The notes: generated by a model not told the origin, from the sequence alone. A stretch of DNA of 64,000 nt from Streptomyces sp. ISL-100 (GCF_018614615.1 NZ_JAGGOK010000036.1:1-64000); one strand, 5' to 3'. Counted from the stretch's first letter, positions 24,766-33,505 are shown. Program-made: numbers and translations.

Positions 24766-25257
24766 TCACGGAGAGATGCGAGGGAGCATGACGAACAGAA
24801 TGCCTCCGCAGATCACAACCATGACCCTCGGCAGGACGTCGTACAGGAGGACCGGGCCGCCACGGGTGAGCAAGGGGTTGTCCTGCGACTCCAAACGGCG
24901 CCTGGCCCAGAAGAACAAGGCATCTCCGGACCACCCGATCACCGCCGCCACGACGAGCCGAAGCAGATTCTCCCGAAGCAAGTCGCCTGTGAGGCCACCC
25001 CCGCGAACGGCCAGGACGCTTGCCATGGTGCCGGCAACTCCGACGGCGAGGCATGCATTCCAGACCCAGAGAAGGAGTTCGCGCTTCATCTGCCAGTACG
25101 TGGCCCGCGTGATTCGCTGTCGGTTGCGGAGCAAGTCTTGCGCTGAGGGCTGCGGCACCTGCCCGATGAAGTTGTTGATCTGTTGCCCCGCGACCTGAAC
25201 AGGCCCGTTGATGGTGCTGTCGCACACACTGTTGGACTCACGCCGATCGTTCAACAC
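24766..25257 (-). CDS. Membrane protein with N-terminal amyloid-signalling-like motif
   Basis: A 163-aa protein starting at GTG 25257, eight bases after the stop of the gene upstream, with AGGTAGG as ribosome site. The N-terminus contains STINGPVQVAGQQINNF (residues about 14-30), which matches the C-terminus of the partner protein (NTITGPVLGSGVQYNSF) position by position: T-I-x-G-P-V..(A/S)G.Q.N(N/S)F. Three hydrophobic helices follow at about 60-85, 97-117 and 139-158. Short matched motifs at the termini of adjacent gene products are the hallmark of bacterial amyloid signalling (RHIM-like) pairs, in which the motif recruits an effector. Here the effector would be a membrane-disrupting protein. 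The role is inferred. Confidence 0.6.
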   Translation of the reverse strand: MLNDRRESNSVCDSTINGPVQVAGQQINNFIGQVPQPSAQDLLRNRQRITRATYWQMKRELLLWVWNACLAVGVAGTMASVLAVRGGGLTGDLLRENLLRLVVAAVIGWSGDALFFWARRRLESQDNPLLTRGGPVLLYDVLPRVMVVICGGILFVMLPRISP

Positions 25258-25265
25258 GCCTACCT

Positions 25266-25676
25266 CTAGAACGAGTTGTACTGTACGCCCGATCCCAGCA
25301 CGGGTCCGGTGATCGTGTTGTTGACCAGGGAGACGGTGGCCGTGCCGCCTTCAGGCTCTGCCTCTGGCTCTTCGCGCACGGAAGCGAGCAGCTCCGCGAC
25401 AGCCACAGGATCGGCATCGATCATGCTCCGCACGTAGCCCCCCAACTCACGTGCGAGCGCGCGCTGCGCCCTCGCGTCCCCATTCACGACCGCGTCCGCG
25501 AGGTCATTGCGGAGGCGGTCGAAGCTCTCAATGCCGGGCAACTGCCCAGATAGCCGCCCACGCCCGAGCAGTCCCGCAAGCCTCGGGCGCACGACGCGCT
25601 CGTACGCGTCCGTCGCCAGCAGCCCGCCCAACGTCGTCACGCCACTGTCCACCAGACGAGCAACTTCAGCGTCCAC
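25266..25676 (-). CDS. Small soluble protein with C-terminal amyloid-signalling-like motif
   Basis: A 136-aa protein starting at GTG 25676 with GGGGGAT upstream. Residues 1-100 form a helical domain (SGVTTLGGLLATDAYERV) of a kind I associate with many Streptomyces proteins of unknown role that often end in short N-x-I-x-G motifs. After an acidic linker (EEPEAEPEGG) it ends in LVNNTITGPVLGSGVQYNSF, which pairs with the N-terminal motif of the next gene's membrane protein. First gene of a two-gene operon on the minus strand. It may be the sensor or adaptor in a defence or cell-death unit. No enzymatic motif is visible. Confidence 0.55.
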   Translation of the reverse strand: MDAEVARLVDSGVTTLGGLLATDAYERVVRPRLAGLLGRGRLSGQLPGIESFDRLRNDLADAVVNGDARAQRALARELGGYVRSMIDADPVAVAELLASVREEPEAEPEGGTATVSLVNNTITGPVLGSGVQYNSF

Positions 25677-26126
25677 GTATCCCCCTGATTCTCACCGAGT
25701 ACCGAGCGTACGGAGCCATGCGCATGCTGTCAGGGATTCTCAGACTTCAGCTCCTCCCACCGCCCCCGTCTTGGTCAGTCCGACCTCCGGCATCGACTCC
25801 GCCACCCAGGGCCGTACCTTCGTATCGCCGCGGACAACCTGGCGCAGGAACACCGGACCTGCGTCATCTTGAAGTGGCTGGTCAGGGGTCTGGCATGACG
25901 GTGTGCGGGGGTGCTCGTGCTGGTCGGGTCGGACAGCGTCAGCCAGTTCCTTGGCATGGGGGCAAGGGCCAGCCGGAGTCGGATGGAGGCGATGACCAAG
26001 CAGAACACGCTGATCCCGTGGTTGCAGTTCTGGTTGCATTCACCGGCGTGCGGCACCGTTCAGAAGCACTACTTACCCCAGCTGCACCGCAGGTCAGAAC
26101 GTTCCCGCACACCCCCGAACCCCCAG
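25677..26126. other. Intergenic region left of the first tRNA-Ser 3' repeat
   Basis: No convincing gene is seen. The stretch 25740-26010 has weak open frames on both strands but no recognisable domain or ribosome site, and may be degraded coding DNA. At 26019-26042 lies GTGGTTGCAGTTCTGGTTGC, a paired GTTGCA motif that recurs at 29591 and, less exactly, at 26250; these look like integrase arm-type binding sites flanking the attachment core. Confidence 0.4.
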
Positions 26127-26189
26127 ACGAACATTTGGAAAGCGTGTTGGGGGCAACCCCTCACGAGTTCGAATCTCGTATCCTCCGCA
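26127..26189 (+). repeat. tRNA-Ser(GGA) 3' half, attachment-site copy 1
   Basis: A 63-bp sequence identical to 29700-29762. It holds the anticodon loop TTGGAAA, the anticodon 3' stem, variable arm GGGGGCAACCCC, T-arm GAGTTCGAATCTC and acceptor 3' strand ATCCTCCG of a tRNA-Ser. The 5' half (expected GGAGGAT) is absent upstream, so this is not a functional tRNA but the duplicate left by site-specific integration into a tRNA gene. GTTGCA-type motifs flank it on both sides (26019 and 26250). Confidence 0.75.
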
Positions 26190-26452
26190 GTCGCCTGACC
26201 AGGCGAAGCGAAGCGCCGGACCGCTGCTAGCGGTCCGGCGCTTCGGCATGCCGTGGTTGCATTTTGGGTTGCGTTTATATCGCCTCAATCGGAACATTTC
26301 AGCACATCTGCGTGCGACACCGGATGCGAGATGCCGCCCTCCAGGGAGGAACCCCCCTGTTCCGCACCCGCGACCTCGGCGAAGTCGGCATGCTTGAGTT
26401 CAGCACCGGAGCGGCTTCGGTGCTGTTCCCGCCTGCTCTGACGAGGTGCGCC

Positions 26453-28879
26453 ATGAAGTCCCGATCAACGCTGGCGGCCTGGCTGGGCAGCCTCGACGCT
26501 CCGCGCCTGGCGTGCCTACTGGCCAGGCGGCAGGATGCGGCCTCATCTCCGGAGCCGCGCACGGTGGGGGAGTTGGCGGACCGCCTCCAGCGGCCGGGGT
26601 CGGTGGCTCTTACCCTGCCGCGGCTTACGCTGCCGTCCCTGCAGGTGGCCGAGGCGCTCGCGGCACTGGGAGGAACGGCGTCGCGCGATGCCCCGGCGAG
26701 GCTGCTGGGAGCGACGGACGGCGAAGTCGCTCGCGCGCTGGATTCCATCCTGGAGGAGCTGGCCGATCACGCATTGGTCTGGCCGGACGGCGCCGGGGCG
26801 CTCCGCATGGCCTCATCCCTGCGGCAGGCGTGGGACGCACCCCTGGGGCTGGACCACCCCCTGGAGAAGCTGCTGACAGGCGCGACCTCCGAGGAGCTGC
26901 GCGCCATGCTGGCGGCCCTCGGCATCAAGCCGCCGGGCACCAAGCAGCAGCGACTGGCGGCCCTGGTGGAACACCACAGCGACCCGGGAGCCGTCGCCGA
27001 AGTGGTGGCACGGGCGCCCTCGATCACACGGAAGCTGCTCGCCCGCCGAGCGGACTCCGCCACAGGGCAGCGGCAGTTCATCATGTTCGGGTCACCTGGC
27101 CCCGACCTCGAACCCGGCGCGCGATGGGCACTCGACCGGGGACTCCTGATCGTGGACCGTCACCGGTACGGCCCCGCACGCATGCCCGTCGAAGTCGCGC
27201 TGGCGCTGCGCGGGCCGAACTGGCACGCCCCGTTCGATCCCGTTCCGCCTTCCGCACAGGTGGTGTCCGTGGGCTCCGCCGAGGTGGAGCGGGAGGCCGC
27301 AGCCGCGGCCACGGCGCTCGCCGCCCAGGCCGCCTCCGTCCTCTCGGCCTGTTCCGCGTCTCCGCCGGCCAGGCTCAAGTCCGGGGGGATCGGCGCACGT
27401 GAACTGGCCCGGATCGGCAAGGCCGCCCAAGCCGACGACGCCGTAGTGCGCATCACCCTGGAGACCGCGTACGCCGCCGGACTGCTGGGTCGGGACGGCG
27501 ACCGCGTGGCACCCACCGGGGCATACGACGCCTGGGCGGAGCAGGAGCCCGCCGAACGGCTCGCCGTACTGCTCCAGGCATGGCACAACCTGGCACTCAC
27601 GCCCACCCAGGCGCGTGACGAGGACAACAAGGCGCTCCCCGCCCTCGCGGGAGCACCTCCCTGTGGCGGCTGTCTGCAGGCCCGGCACGGGCTGCTCCAC
27701 GCGGCGGCACAGCTTCCGGCGGGGCGCGGCGTGGCCATCGCCTCGGCCCTGGGGCCGCTGGTTGCCTGGTACCGGCCGCTCGCCGACTCGTCGCCCCAGG
27801 ACGGGACTCTGTTCGCCACCCTGATCCGCGAGGCCGAGCTGCTCGGCGTACTCGCTCGCGGCGCACTGTCTCCCCTCGGTACCGCCCTGCTTGAAGGGGA
27901 CGTGGCAGGACCGGCCGCCGCGTGCCGACGGCTGCTGCCCGCCGCTACCCGAACAGCACGGATCGGCGCCGACCTCACCGCTGTCGCCACCGGCACGCCA
28001 TCGGCGGCACTCGCCGTGCTGCTGGATTCCGTCGCCGACCGCGAGACCAGCGGCACGGCCTCGGTGTGGCGGTTCAGTACCGGCAGCGTCCGCCGGGCCC
28101 TCGATGCGGGGCACTCGCCGGACGGCCTCACAGCCGACCTGGCCGCCATCGCCGCCGGGCCGCTGCCCCAGCCCCTGTCCTATCTCATCGCCGACACCGC
28201 CCGCGGTCACGGCCGCGTGCGCATCGCCCCCGCCGCCTGTGTGATCCACGGTGAGGAGCCGGCGCTCCTCGCCGAGCTCGCCGCCCACCGCAAGCTCGCC
28301 AAACTCGGCCTGCGGCAGCTCGCCCCCACGGTGCTGGTCAGCCGCAGCCCGCTCGACGCGACCCTCGCCGCGCTCCGCGCCGAGGGCTACGCCCCCGTCG
28401 CCGAAGCCGCCGACGGAACCGTACGCATCGAGAAGACCCGACCGCAGAGGGCCGCCGCCCCCGTACCGACCCCGCGAAGGGCCGGCGCGAGCGCCGATCG
28501 CCGCAACGCGATCCGCCACACCGCGACGACACCGGCCACCGTCGACCCGGACGCCCTGGCCGCCCGTCTGCTCACTGCCCCATCGACCTCCCCGGACCCC
28601 GACCCGTTCGGCAGCGGGGTCCCCTTTGGCACCGACACCGAGGAGATCGTCGCCGGGTACGCGAAGCGGCTGTCCTACACCGATGTCCGCCAGCTCGCCC
28701 ATGCCGTCGACACCGGAACGCCCATCGCCGTCGAATACGTCGCCACCTCCGGCAACCGCACGGTACGTACCCTCAGCCGCCTCGAACTCGACCCGCCCTA
28801 CCTCGAAGCCTGGTGCCACCTGCGAGAAGACGAGCGCGTCTTCACTCTCTCCCGCATCCACAGCGTCATGCCCTCGTAG
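26453..28879 (+). CDS. Helicase-associated (XPB/Ssl2 C-terminal-like) domain protein
   Basis: An 808-aa protein from ATG 26453 (MKSRSTLAAWLGSLDAPRLA); the codons upstream in the open frame (from 26264) do not fit the family. The N-terminal part carries winged-helix repeats (RTVGELADRLQRPGSVALTL). The middle and C-terminal part resembles the helicase C3 / XPB-Ssl2 domain seen next to XPB-type repair helicases (SYLIADTARGHGRVRIAPAA, HRKLAKLGLRQLAPTVLVS). It ends in a WYL-like region (PIAVEYVATSGNRTVRTLSR). No Walker A/B motifs, so it is not itself a helicase. Streptomyces normally carry such a gene beside XPB in the core genome. Here it lies between the two tRNA repeats, as a probable second, acquired copy. 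Confidence 0.65.
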   Translation: MKSRSTLAAWLGSLDAPRLACLLARRQDAASSPEPRTVGELADRLQRPGSVALTLPRLTLPSLQVAEALAALGGTASRDAPARLLGATDGEVARALDSILEELADHALVWPDGAGALRMASSLRQAWDAPLGLDHPLEKLLTGATSEELRAMLAALGIKPPGTKQQRLAALVEHHSDPGAVAEVVARAPSITRKLLARRADSATGQRQFIMFGSPGPDLEPGARWALDRGLLIVDRHRYGPARMPVEVALALRGPNWHAPFDPVPPSAQVVSVGSAEVEREAAAAATALAAQAASVLSACSASPPARLKSGGIGARELARIGKAAQADDAVVRITLETAYAAGLLGRDGDRVAPTGAYDAWAEQEPAERLAVLLQAWHNLALTPTQARDEDNKALPALAGAPPCGGCLQARHGLLHAAAQLPAGRGVAIASALGPLVAWYRPLADSSPQDGTLFATLIREAELLGVLARGALSPLGTALLEGDVAGPAAACRRLLPAATRTARIGADLTAVATGTPSAALAVLLDSVADRETSGTASVWRFSTGSVRRALDAGHSPDGLTADLAAIAAGPLPQPLSYLIADTARGHGRVRIAPAACVIHGEEPALLAELAAHRKLAKLGLRQLAPTVLVSRSPLDATLAALRAEGYAPVAEAADGTVRIEKTRPQRAAAPVPTPRRAGASADRRNAIRHTATTPATVDPDALAARLLTAPSTSPDPDPFGSGVPFGTDTEEIVAGYAKRLSYTDVRQLAHAVDTGTPIAVEYVATSGNRTVRTLSRLELDPPYLEAWCHLREDERVFTLSRIHSVMPS

Positions 28880-28914
28880 GACGAGATCACCCGCCACCGA
28901 TACACGGGGTGAGA

Positions 28915-28950
28915 TATACTTGCCTCCACAGTTGATATCAGGAGGTGCAC
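28915..28950 (+). promoter_or_regulatory. Promoter and ribosome site of vapBC
   Basis: TATACT at 28915-28920 is a good -10 box; no clear -35 lies at the right distance. A near-perfect AGGAGGT at 28940-28946 ends four bases before the vapB ATG at 28951. The segment between (GATATAC ... GATATC) has imperfect repeats where a VapBC complex could bind to autoregulate. Confidence 0.5.
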
Positions 28951-29166
28951 ATGAGCCGGACCGTCATCGACCTGGACGACGAATTGGTCGCCGATGTGGC
29001 GAAAGCCCTGGGGACGAGCACCAAGAAGGAAACGGTCAACACAGCGCTGCGCGAAGTGCTGGAGAACCGGCGCCGCGCGCTGGCCCTCACCCGACTCCGG
29101 GCCGCCGCCGATCAGGGTGCCTTCGACCTGGAGCTGTTCGAGGACAAGAGGAACTACCGGCGGTGA
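28951..29166 (+). CDS. vapB: VapB-type antitoxin
   Basis: A 71-aa protein, MSRTVIDLDDELVADVAKAL at its start, which is the ribbon-helix-helix beginning of the VapB family (TVIDLDDELV). The ALREVLENRRRALALTRL helix and an acidic/aromatic C-terminal tail (FDLELFEDKRNY) follow; the tail is what wraps around the toxin's active site. The stop overlaps the toxin start by GTGA. It should bind its own promoter and neutralise the PIN nuclease downstream. An in-frame GTG six bases earlier lies inside the ribosome site and is unlikely to be used. Confidence 0.85.
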   Translation: MSRTVIDLDDELVADVAKALGTSTKKETVNTALREVLENRRRALALTRLRAAADQGAFDLELFEDKRNYRR

Positions 29167-29585
29167 ACGCGGCGCAGTTCCTGATCGACACCAGCGCCCT
29201 CGCACGCTTCCTGCGGGGAGACGCGGAACAGTACGGCTGGGACCAGGCGGCAGCCGCCGGACTCATCGCCACCTGCCCCATCACGGAGCTGGAATTCTTC
29301 TACAGCGCCCGGTCTGCCACCGACCGGGCGCGCGGCATCGAGGACATCCGGCTGATCTTCGGCTGGGTCCCTGTCGATGACCGCGCCTACGACCGTGCCT
29401 GGCAGGTTCAGGAGGCCCTCACCAAGCAGGGCAAGCACCGCAGTGCAGGCGCGGTGGATCTCGTGGTGGCTGCAACAGCGGAGCTGCAGGGCCTCACTCT
29501 CCTGCACCGCGACCATGACTTCGAATGCATCGCCGCTGTGACCGGGCAGCCCCTCCAGTGGTACGGCCCAGAGGGCGGCAAGTAG
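29163..29585 (+). CDS. vapC: VapC-type PIN-domain ribonuclease toxin
   Basis: A 140-aa PIN protein. Acidic active-site residues are visible as D9 (FLIDTSAL), E in CPITELEFFY (about residue 43), D in AGAVDLVVAATAE (about 99) and D in LHRDHDFE (about 117). The family cleaves specific RNAs, often tRNA or rRNA. Starts by GTGA overlap with vapB. As the last gene before the right-hand tRNA-Ser repeat it could serve as the addiction module that holds this segment in the chromosome. Confidence 0.85.
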   Translation: MNAAQFLIDTSALARFLRGDAEQYGWDQAAAAGLIATCPITELEFFYSARSATDRARGIEDIRLIFGWVPVDDRAYDRAWQVQEALTKQGKHRSAGAVDLVVAATAELQGLTLLHRDHDFECIAAVTGQPLQWYGPEGGK

Positions 29586-29699
29586 GGCCTGTGGTTGCAG
29601 TTCTAGTTGCATTCGCCTCCGTCCGGGGGCGTTCGGACCGAGGCCACGAAAGCACTCCGACGCAGGTCAGAACGGGTACGGGCCCAGCCGGACGGGCGT

Positions 29700-29762
29700 A
29701 CGAACATTTGGAAAGCGTGTTGGGGGCAACCCCTCACGAGTTCGAATCTCGTATCCTCCGCA
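29700..29762 (+). repeat. tRNA-Ser(GGA) 3' half, attachment-site copy 2
   Basis: Identical over 63 bp to 26127-26189; the preceding 100 bp are also partly alike, including GTGGTTGCAGTTCTAGTTGC at 29591. Again only the 3' half of the tRNA is present. The spacing of 3,573 bp defines a segment holding the helicase-like gene and vapBC but no integrase. The intact tRNA-Ser is expected outside the window, so elements have probably integrated in tandem. Confidence 0.75.
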
Positions 29763-29850
29763 CTCGCCCGCAAGGGCAGACGAAGGCCCCGACCGGGAAA
29801 CCGGCCGGGGCCTTCTGCGTTGCGTGGGGGCTGGGGGGACTGTGGTGCGT

Positions 29851-31035
29851 TCAGCGGATGTGGAGGTTGGCCAGGTAGGAGTGGACGTTGCGGCGGGTCT
29901 CGGGCACGCTGTCGCCGGCGAACTTCTCCGCGACGGCGTCCGCGAGGACGAGGGCGGTCATCGCCTCGGCGACGATCCCGGCGGCCGGGACCGCGCACAC
30001 GTCGGAGCGCTGGTGGTGTGCCTGAGCCACCTCTCCCGTGCTGACGTCGACCGTCGCCAGGGCGCGTGGCACCGTCGCGATCGGCTTCATCGCGGCCCGT
30101 ACGCGCAGAATCTCACCGGTGGACATGCCGCCCTCGGTGCCGCCTGAGCGGCCGGACGAACGCCTGATGCCCTCCTCGGTCGGCACGATCTCGTCGTGTG
30201 CCTGCGAGCCGGGCACGCGGGCGAGCTCGAAGCCGTCGCCGACCTCGACGCCCTTGATGGCCTGGATGCTCATGAGTGCGGCCGCGAGCCGGGCATCGAG
30301 GCGGCGGTCCCAGTGGACGTGCGAGCCAAGGCCGACCGGCACACCGTAGGCCAGGACCTCCACCACGCCGCCCAGTGTGTCGCCGTCCCTGTGCGCCTGG
30401 TCGATCTCCGCGACCATCGCCTTCGACGCGTCCGCGTCCAGGCAGCGCACCGGGTCCTCGTCCAGCCTCGCCTCGTCGGCGGGGGTGGGGCGGACGCCGT
30501 AAGGGGCCTTGGCGGCGCCGAGCTCGACGACATGCGAGACGATCTCGATGCCGGTCGTCTCCTTGAGGTACGAGCGCGCCACCGCACCCAGCGCCACGCG
30601 GGCCGCCGTCTCACGGGCGCTCGCCCGCTCAAGGACCGGACGGGCCTCGTCCAGGGCGTACTTCTGCATTCCCGCCAGGTCGGCGTGACCGGGGCGGGGC
30701 CGGGTCAGCGGCGCGTTACGGGCCACCTTCGCGAGCTCGGCCGGGTCCACCGGGTCGGCCGCCATGACCTGTTCCCACTTCGGCCACTCGGTGTTGCCGA
30801 CCATGATGGCGACAGGCGAACCCATCGTGCGGCCGTGCCGCACGCCGCCCAGGAACGTGACCTCGTCCCGCTCGAACTTCATCCGCGCGCCGCGCCCGTG
30901 GCCCAGCCGCCGCCGGGCCAGCTGGTCCGCCACCATCGCCGTGGTGACCGGCACACCGGCCACCAGGCCCTCCAGCGTCGCCACCAGGGCGGGCCCGTGC
31001 GACTCCCCCGCCGTCAGCCAGCGCAGCCTGCTCAA
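29851..31035 (-). CDS. aroC: Chorismate synthase
   Basis: A 394-aa protein with TTG start at 31035 (GAGGGAG upstream), overlapping the stop of the flavin monooxygenase gene. WLTAGESHGPAL at the N-terminus, the RPGHADLAG motif near residue 113 and GRSGGTEGGMSTGE near residue 295 are the signatures of AroC, which makes chorismate from EPSP with reduced FMN. Full-length. As the last gene of the leftward phenazine operon it is probably a cluster-dedicated copy that boosts chorismate. The host should have another in its core aro operon. Confidence 0.9.
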   Translation of the reverse strand: MSRLRWLTAGESHGPALVATLEGLVAGVPVTTAMVADQLARRRLGHGRGARMKFERDEVTFLGGVRHGRTMGSPVAIMVGNTEWPKWEQVMAADPVDPAELAKVARNAPLTRPRPGHADLAGMQKYALDEARPVLERASARETAARVALGAVARSYLKETTGIEIVSHVVELGAAKAPYGVRPTPADEARLDEDPVRCLDADASKAMVAEIDQAHRDGDTLGGVVEVLAYGVPVGLGSHVHWDRRLDARLAAALMSIQAIKGVEVGDGFELARVPGSQAHDEIVPTEEGIRRSSGRSGGTEGGMSTGEILRVRAAMKPIATVPRALATVDVSTGEVAQAHHQRSDVCAVPAAGIVAEAMTALVLADAVAEKFAGDSVPETRRNVHSYLANLHIR

Positions 31036-32261
31036 TTTTCTGCTCCCTCGGTGGAGTTGGTGAAGTCGCGTTTTCCGTGCAGCCAGGCGACTCTGTCGTG
31101 CAGCTCTTCCGCCGTCAGCGCCGCCAGCATCGTGTCGCGTGCCGCGGCCGCCTCGCCCGCCGGGTGCAGGAGCCGCGTGCCCAGCTCGCGTGCCACCAGC
31201 TGGGTCCTGGCCGTGCGGGCCCGCCGCACGGCGTTGTATTTTTCGAGGCGCTGGGCCACGTCCCGCCCGTCGCAGTCGAGCAGTTCACCGAGTGCGGCGG
31301 CGTCCTCCAGGGTCATGGACACGCCTTGGACCGCGTACGGGAGCATCGGGTGCGCGGCGTTGCCGAGCAGCGCGACCCGGCCGTCGGTCCAGCCCGCGAC
31401 GGGGTCGCGGTCGTTGAGAACCCACGTGCGCCACTCCTGGCCCAGCTCCAGCAGTCTTCGTACGGAGTCGGCCGACTCGGGGAACTGGGCCAGGACATGG
31501 GACTTCTCCAGCGGCAGTCCGACCAGGGCCTCCTGCGTGCCGTGGTCCCGGGTGGCGCCCAGGTTCAGATACCGGGTGCCGTCGGCCGCCCGGTGGATGA
31601 AGTGGACCATGTGCCGGTCGGCGCCCACCCAGGCCGTAACGCTGCCGGGCGACAGATCGGGCGGAAGGCGATCCTCCGCGATGTCCGCGAGGGGGACGAC
31701 CGAGTGGTAGATGGTGTGGCCGGACGCCTGGGGGCCGCCGTCGCCGACGAGTTGGCGTCGTACGGCTGACCGGATGCCGTCGGCGGCGATCAGTGCGGAG
31801 CCCGTGAAGCGCCGCCCCGTGTCGGTGACCGCGGTGACACGATCCGGAGTCTGGTCGTACCAGGTGACCGACTGGCCGGGAACCAGCTTGATCCCGTCGG
31901 CCGCGCGGCAGGCGTCAAGCAGTACGGAGTGCAGCTCGCCGCGGTGCAGGACCGCGTACCCGTTCCCGAAACGCTCCCGGTAGCGGCCGGTCAGGGGCAT
32001 CCCGGCGATCCGCTCACCTGTCGTGGCGTTCATGAGACGCAGCTCGTCGACGAAGACGGACCGTTCGCGCACCGCGCGGTCCACTCCGATCTGTTCGAGC
32101 GCGTGGAAGGCGTTGGGTGACAATTGCGTGCCCGCGCCGGGTTCTGCGATTTCGTCCCGGCGCTCCAGCACGGTCACCCGATGCCCCCTGGCGGCGACAC
32201 TCAGCGCCGTCGCCAGGCCGCCGATGCCCGCGCCGACGACCAGAATCCGGCCGGCGCTCAC
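31032..32261 (-). CDS. FAD-dependent aromatic monooxygenase
   Basis: A 409-aa class A flavoprotein monooxygenase. The FAD motif GxGxxG is VVGAGIGGLATALS near the N-terminus, ending in VTVLERR. The second FAD site reads GNAAHPMLPYAVQG, a variant of the usual GDAAHP. Its relatives hydroxylate salicylate- or hydroxybenzoate-like rings, sometimes with decarboxylation. The start GTG at 32261 overlaps the aroA stop. It is likely a tailoring enzyme on the phenazine carboxylic acid scaffold. It may instead act on a shikimate-derived acid; regiochemistry cannot be read. Confidence 0.8.
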   Translation of the reverse strand: MSAGRILVVGAGIGGLATALSVAARGHRVTVLERRDEIAEPGAGTQLSPNAFHALEQIGVDRAVRERSVFVDELRLMNATTGERIAGMPLTGRYRERFGNGYAVLHRGELHSVLLDACRAADGIKLVPGQSVTWYDQTPDRVTAVTDTGRRFTGSALIAADGIRSAVRRQLVGDGGPQASGHTIYHSVVPLADIAEDRLPPDLSPGSVTAWVGADRHMVHFIHRAADGTRYLNLGATRDHGTQEALVGLPLEKSHVLAQFPESADSVRRLLELGQEWRTWVLNDRDPVAGWTDGRVALLGNAAHPMLPYAVQGVSMTLEDAAALGELLDCDGRDVAQRLEKYNAVRRARTARTQLVARELGTRLLHPAGEAAAARDTMLAALTAEELHDRVAWLHGKRDFTNSTEGAEN

Positions 32262-33505
32262 GTGAGGACCTCCTTGGGGAAGAGCCGGGTCAACTCGGTG
32301 TGGAATCCGGGGAATGTCTTGCCCACGCACGCCGGATCGTCGAGGTCGAGGCCCGGGGCCCGCAGCCCCAGCACCGAGAACGCCATCGCGATCCGGTGGT
32401 CCCGGTGGCAGGCGATCCGCGCCGGCCGGACCGGCCCAGGGTGCACCGTCATCCAGTCCCGGCCCGTCCGGGTCGCCACCCCGCACGCGGCCAGGTTTCC
32501 TGCGACAGCGGCGATACGGTCCGACTCCTTCAGCCGTGCGTGCCCGATACCCCGGATAGTGATCGGCGCGTCGGCGAGCGGCGCGATCGCGGCCAGCGTC
32601 ATGAACGTGTCCGAGATCGTGCCCATGTCGACGTCGAAGCCGCCGCGAAGGAGGCCCGTTCCGGTGACCGTCGTGAAGTCCGCGCCGATCTCCACCCGCG
32701 CGCCCGCCCTGCGGAGCGTCTCGACGAAGCCGAGGTCTCCCTGGAGGCTGTCGCGGCCGAGCCCCGGCACGGTGACCGTGCGTCCGGTGACGGCCGCTGC
32801 CGCGAAGAAGTACGAGGCCGTGGAGGCGTCCGGCTCGATCGCAAGGTCGGTGGCCGTGTAGCCGCCAACCGCGATCGTGATGACGCCGGGCGCCTGTTCG
32901 TCGGCGCGCGCCCCGAAGCGGCGCATCAGCGCGATGGTCATGTCGATGTACGGCCGGCTGACCAGGTCTCGTACGGTCACGGTCAGCGGTTCGGCCAGCA
33001 GGGGCGCCGTCATCAGCAGGCCGCTGAGGAACTGGCTGCTCAGGCCGCCGTCCACAACCAGTTCACCGCCGCGCAGGCCGTCGGCGTCCACCCGCAGCGG
33101 CAGCCCGCCGACCCCTTCGGCGCTCACCTTCGCCCCGAGGTCCGTCAGCGCGTCGGCCAGCGGGCGCAGTGGGCGGGCCCGCAGTTGCGCCGAGCCGTCG
33201 AAGACGTACGTGCCCCGGCCCGTCGCTACGAAGGGGGGCAGGAAACGGGCCGCCGTCCCGGCGTCGGCGCACCAGACGCGCGCTCCGGCCGTCGGGCCGC
33301 GGCCGGCTCCGGTGATGTCCCATGAGGAGGCGGACTGCGTCACCCGTACGCCCAGAGCCTTCAGCGCGTCCCGGAAAGCCACCGTGTCGTCGCTGACCAG
33401 CGGGGCCCGGAGCCTGCTGGTGCCCGGCGCCGCCGCGGCCAGCAGCAGGGCCCGGTTCGTGATGCTCTTGGAGCCCGGGATCCGGGCCGTGAGCGGGGCG
33501 CTCAT
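32258..33505 (-). CDS. aroA: EPSP synthase
   Basis: A 415-aa protein starting at ATG 33505, which overlaps the transketolase stop; the open frame continues upstream as a shadow of transketolase. PGSKSITNRALLLAAAA is the phosphoenolpyruvate/shikimate-3-phosphate binding motif, and GIGHARLKESDRIAAVA and HRDHRIAMAF are the later conserved segments with the catalytic Lys and Arg/His. It transfers enolpyruvate to shikimate-3-phosphate. It belongs to the precursor-supply part of the phenazine operon. Confidence 0.9.
   Translation of the reverse strand: MSAPLTARIPGSKSITNRALLLAAAAPGTSRLRAPLVSDDTVAFRDALKALGVRVTQSASSWDITGAGRGPTAGARVWCADAGTAARFLPPFVATGRGTYVFDGSAQLRARPLRPLADALTDLGAKVSAEGVGGLPLRVDADGLRGGELVVDGGLSSQFLSGLLMTAPLLAEPLTVTVRDLVSRPYIDMTIALMRRFGARADEQAPGVITIAVGGYTATDLAIEPDASTASYFFAAAAVTGRTVTVPGLGRDSLQGDLGFVETLRRAGARVEIGADFTTVTGTGLLRGGFDVDMGTISDTFMTLAAIAPLADAPITIRGIGHARLKESDRIAAVAGNLAACGVATRTGRDWMTVHPGPVRPARIACHRDHRIAMAFSVLGLRAPGLDLDDPACVGKTFPGFHTELTRLFPKEVLT

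Noticed and set aside
25740..26056. Two minus-strand open frames of about 95 aa left of the tRNA repeat
   Set aside because: No ribosome site, no recognisable family, and both overlap the probable attachment-site arms. Treated as non-coding or decayed.
26127..26189. A functional tRNA-Ser gene at 26.1 kb (and at 29.7 kb)
   Set aside because: Only the 3' half is present. I searched the preceding 150 bases for a matching GGAGGAT acceptor strand and D-arm and found none.
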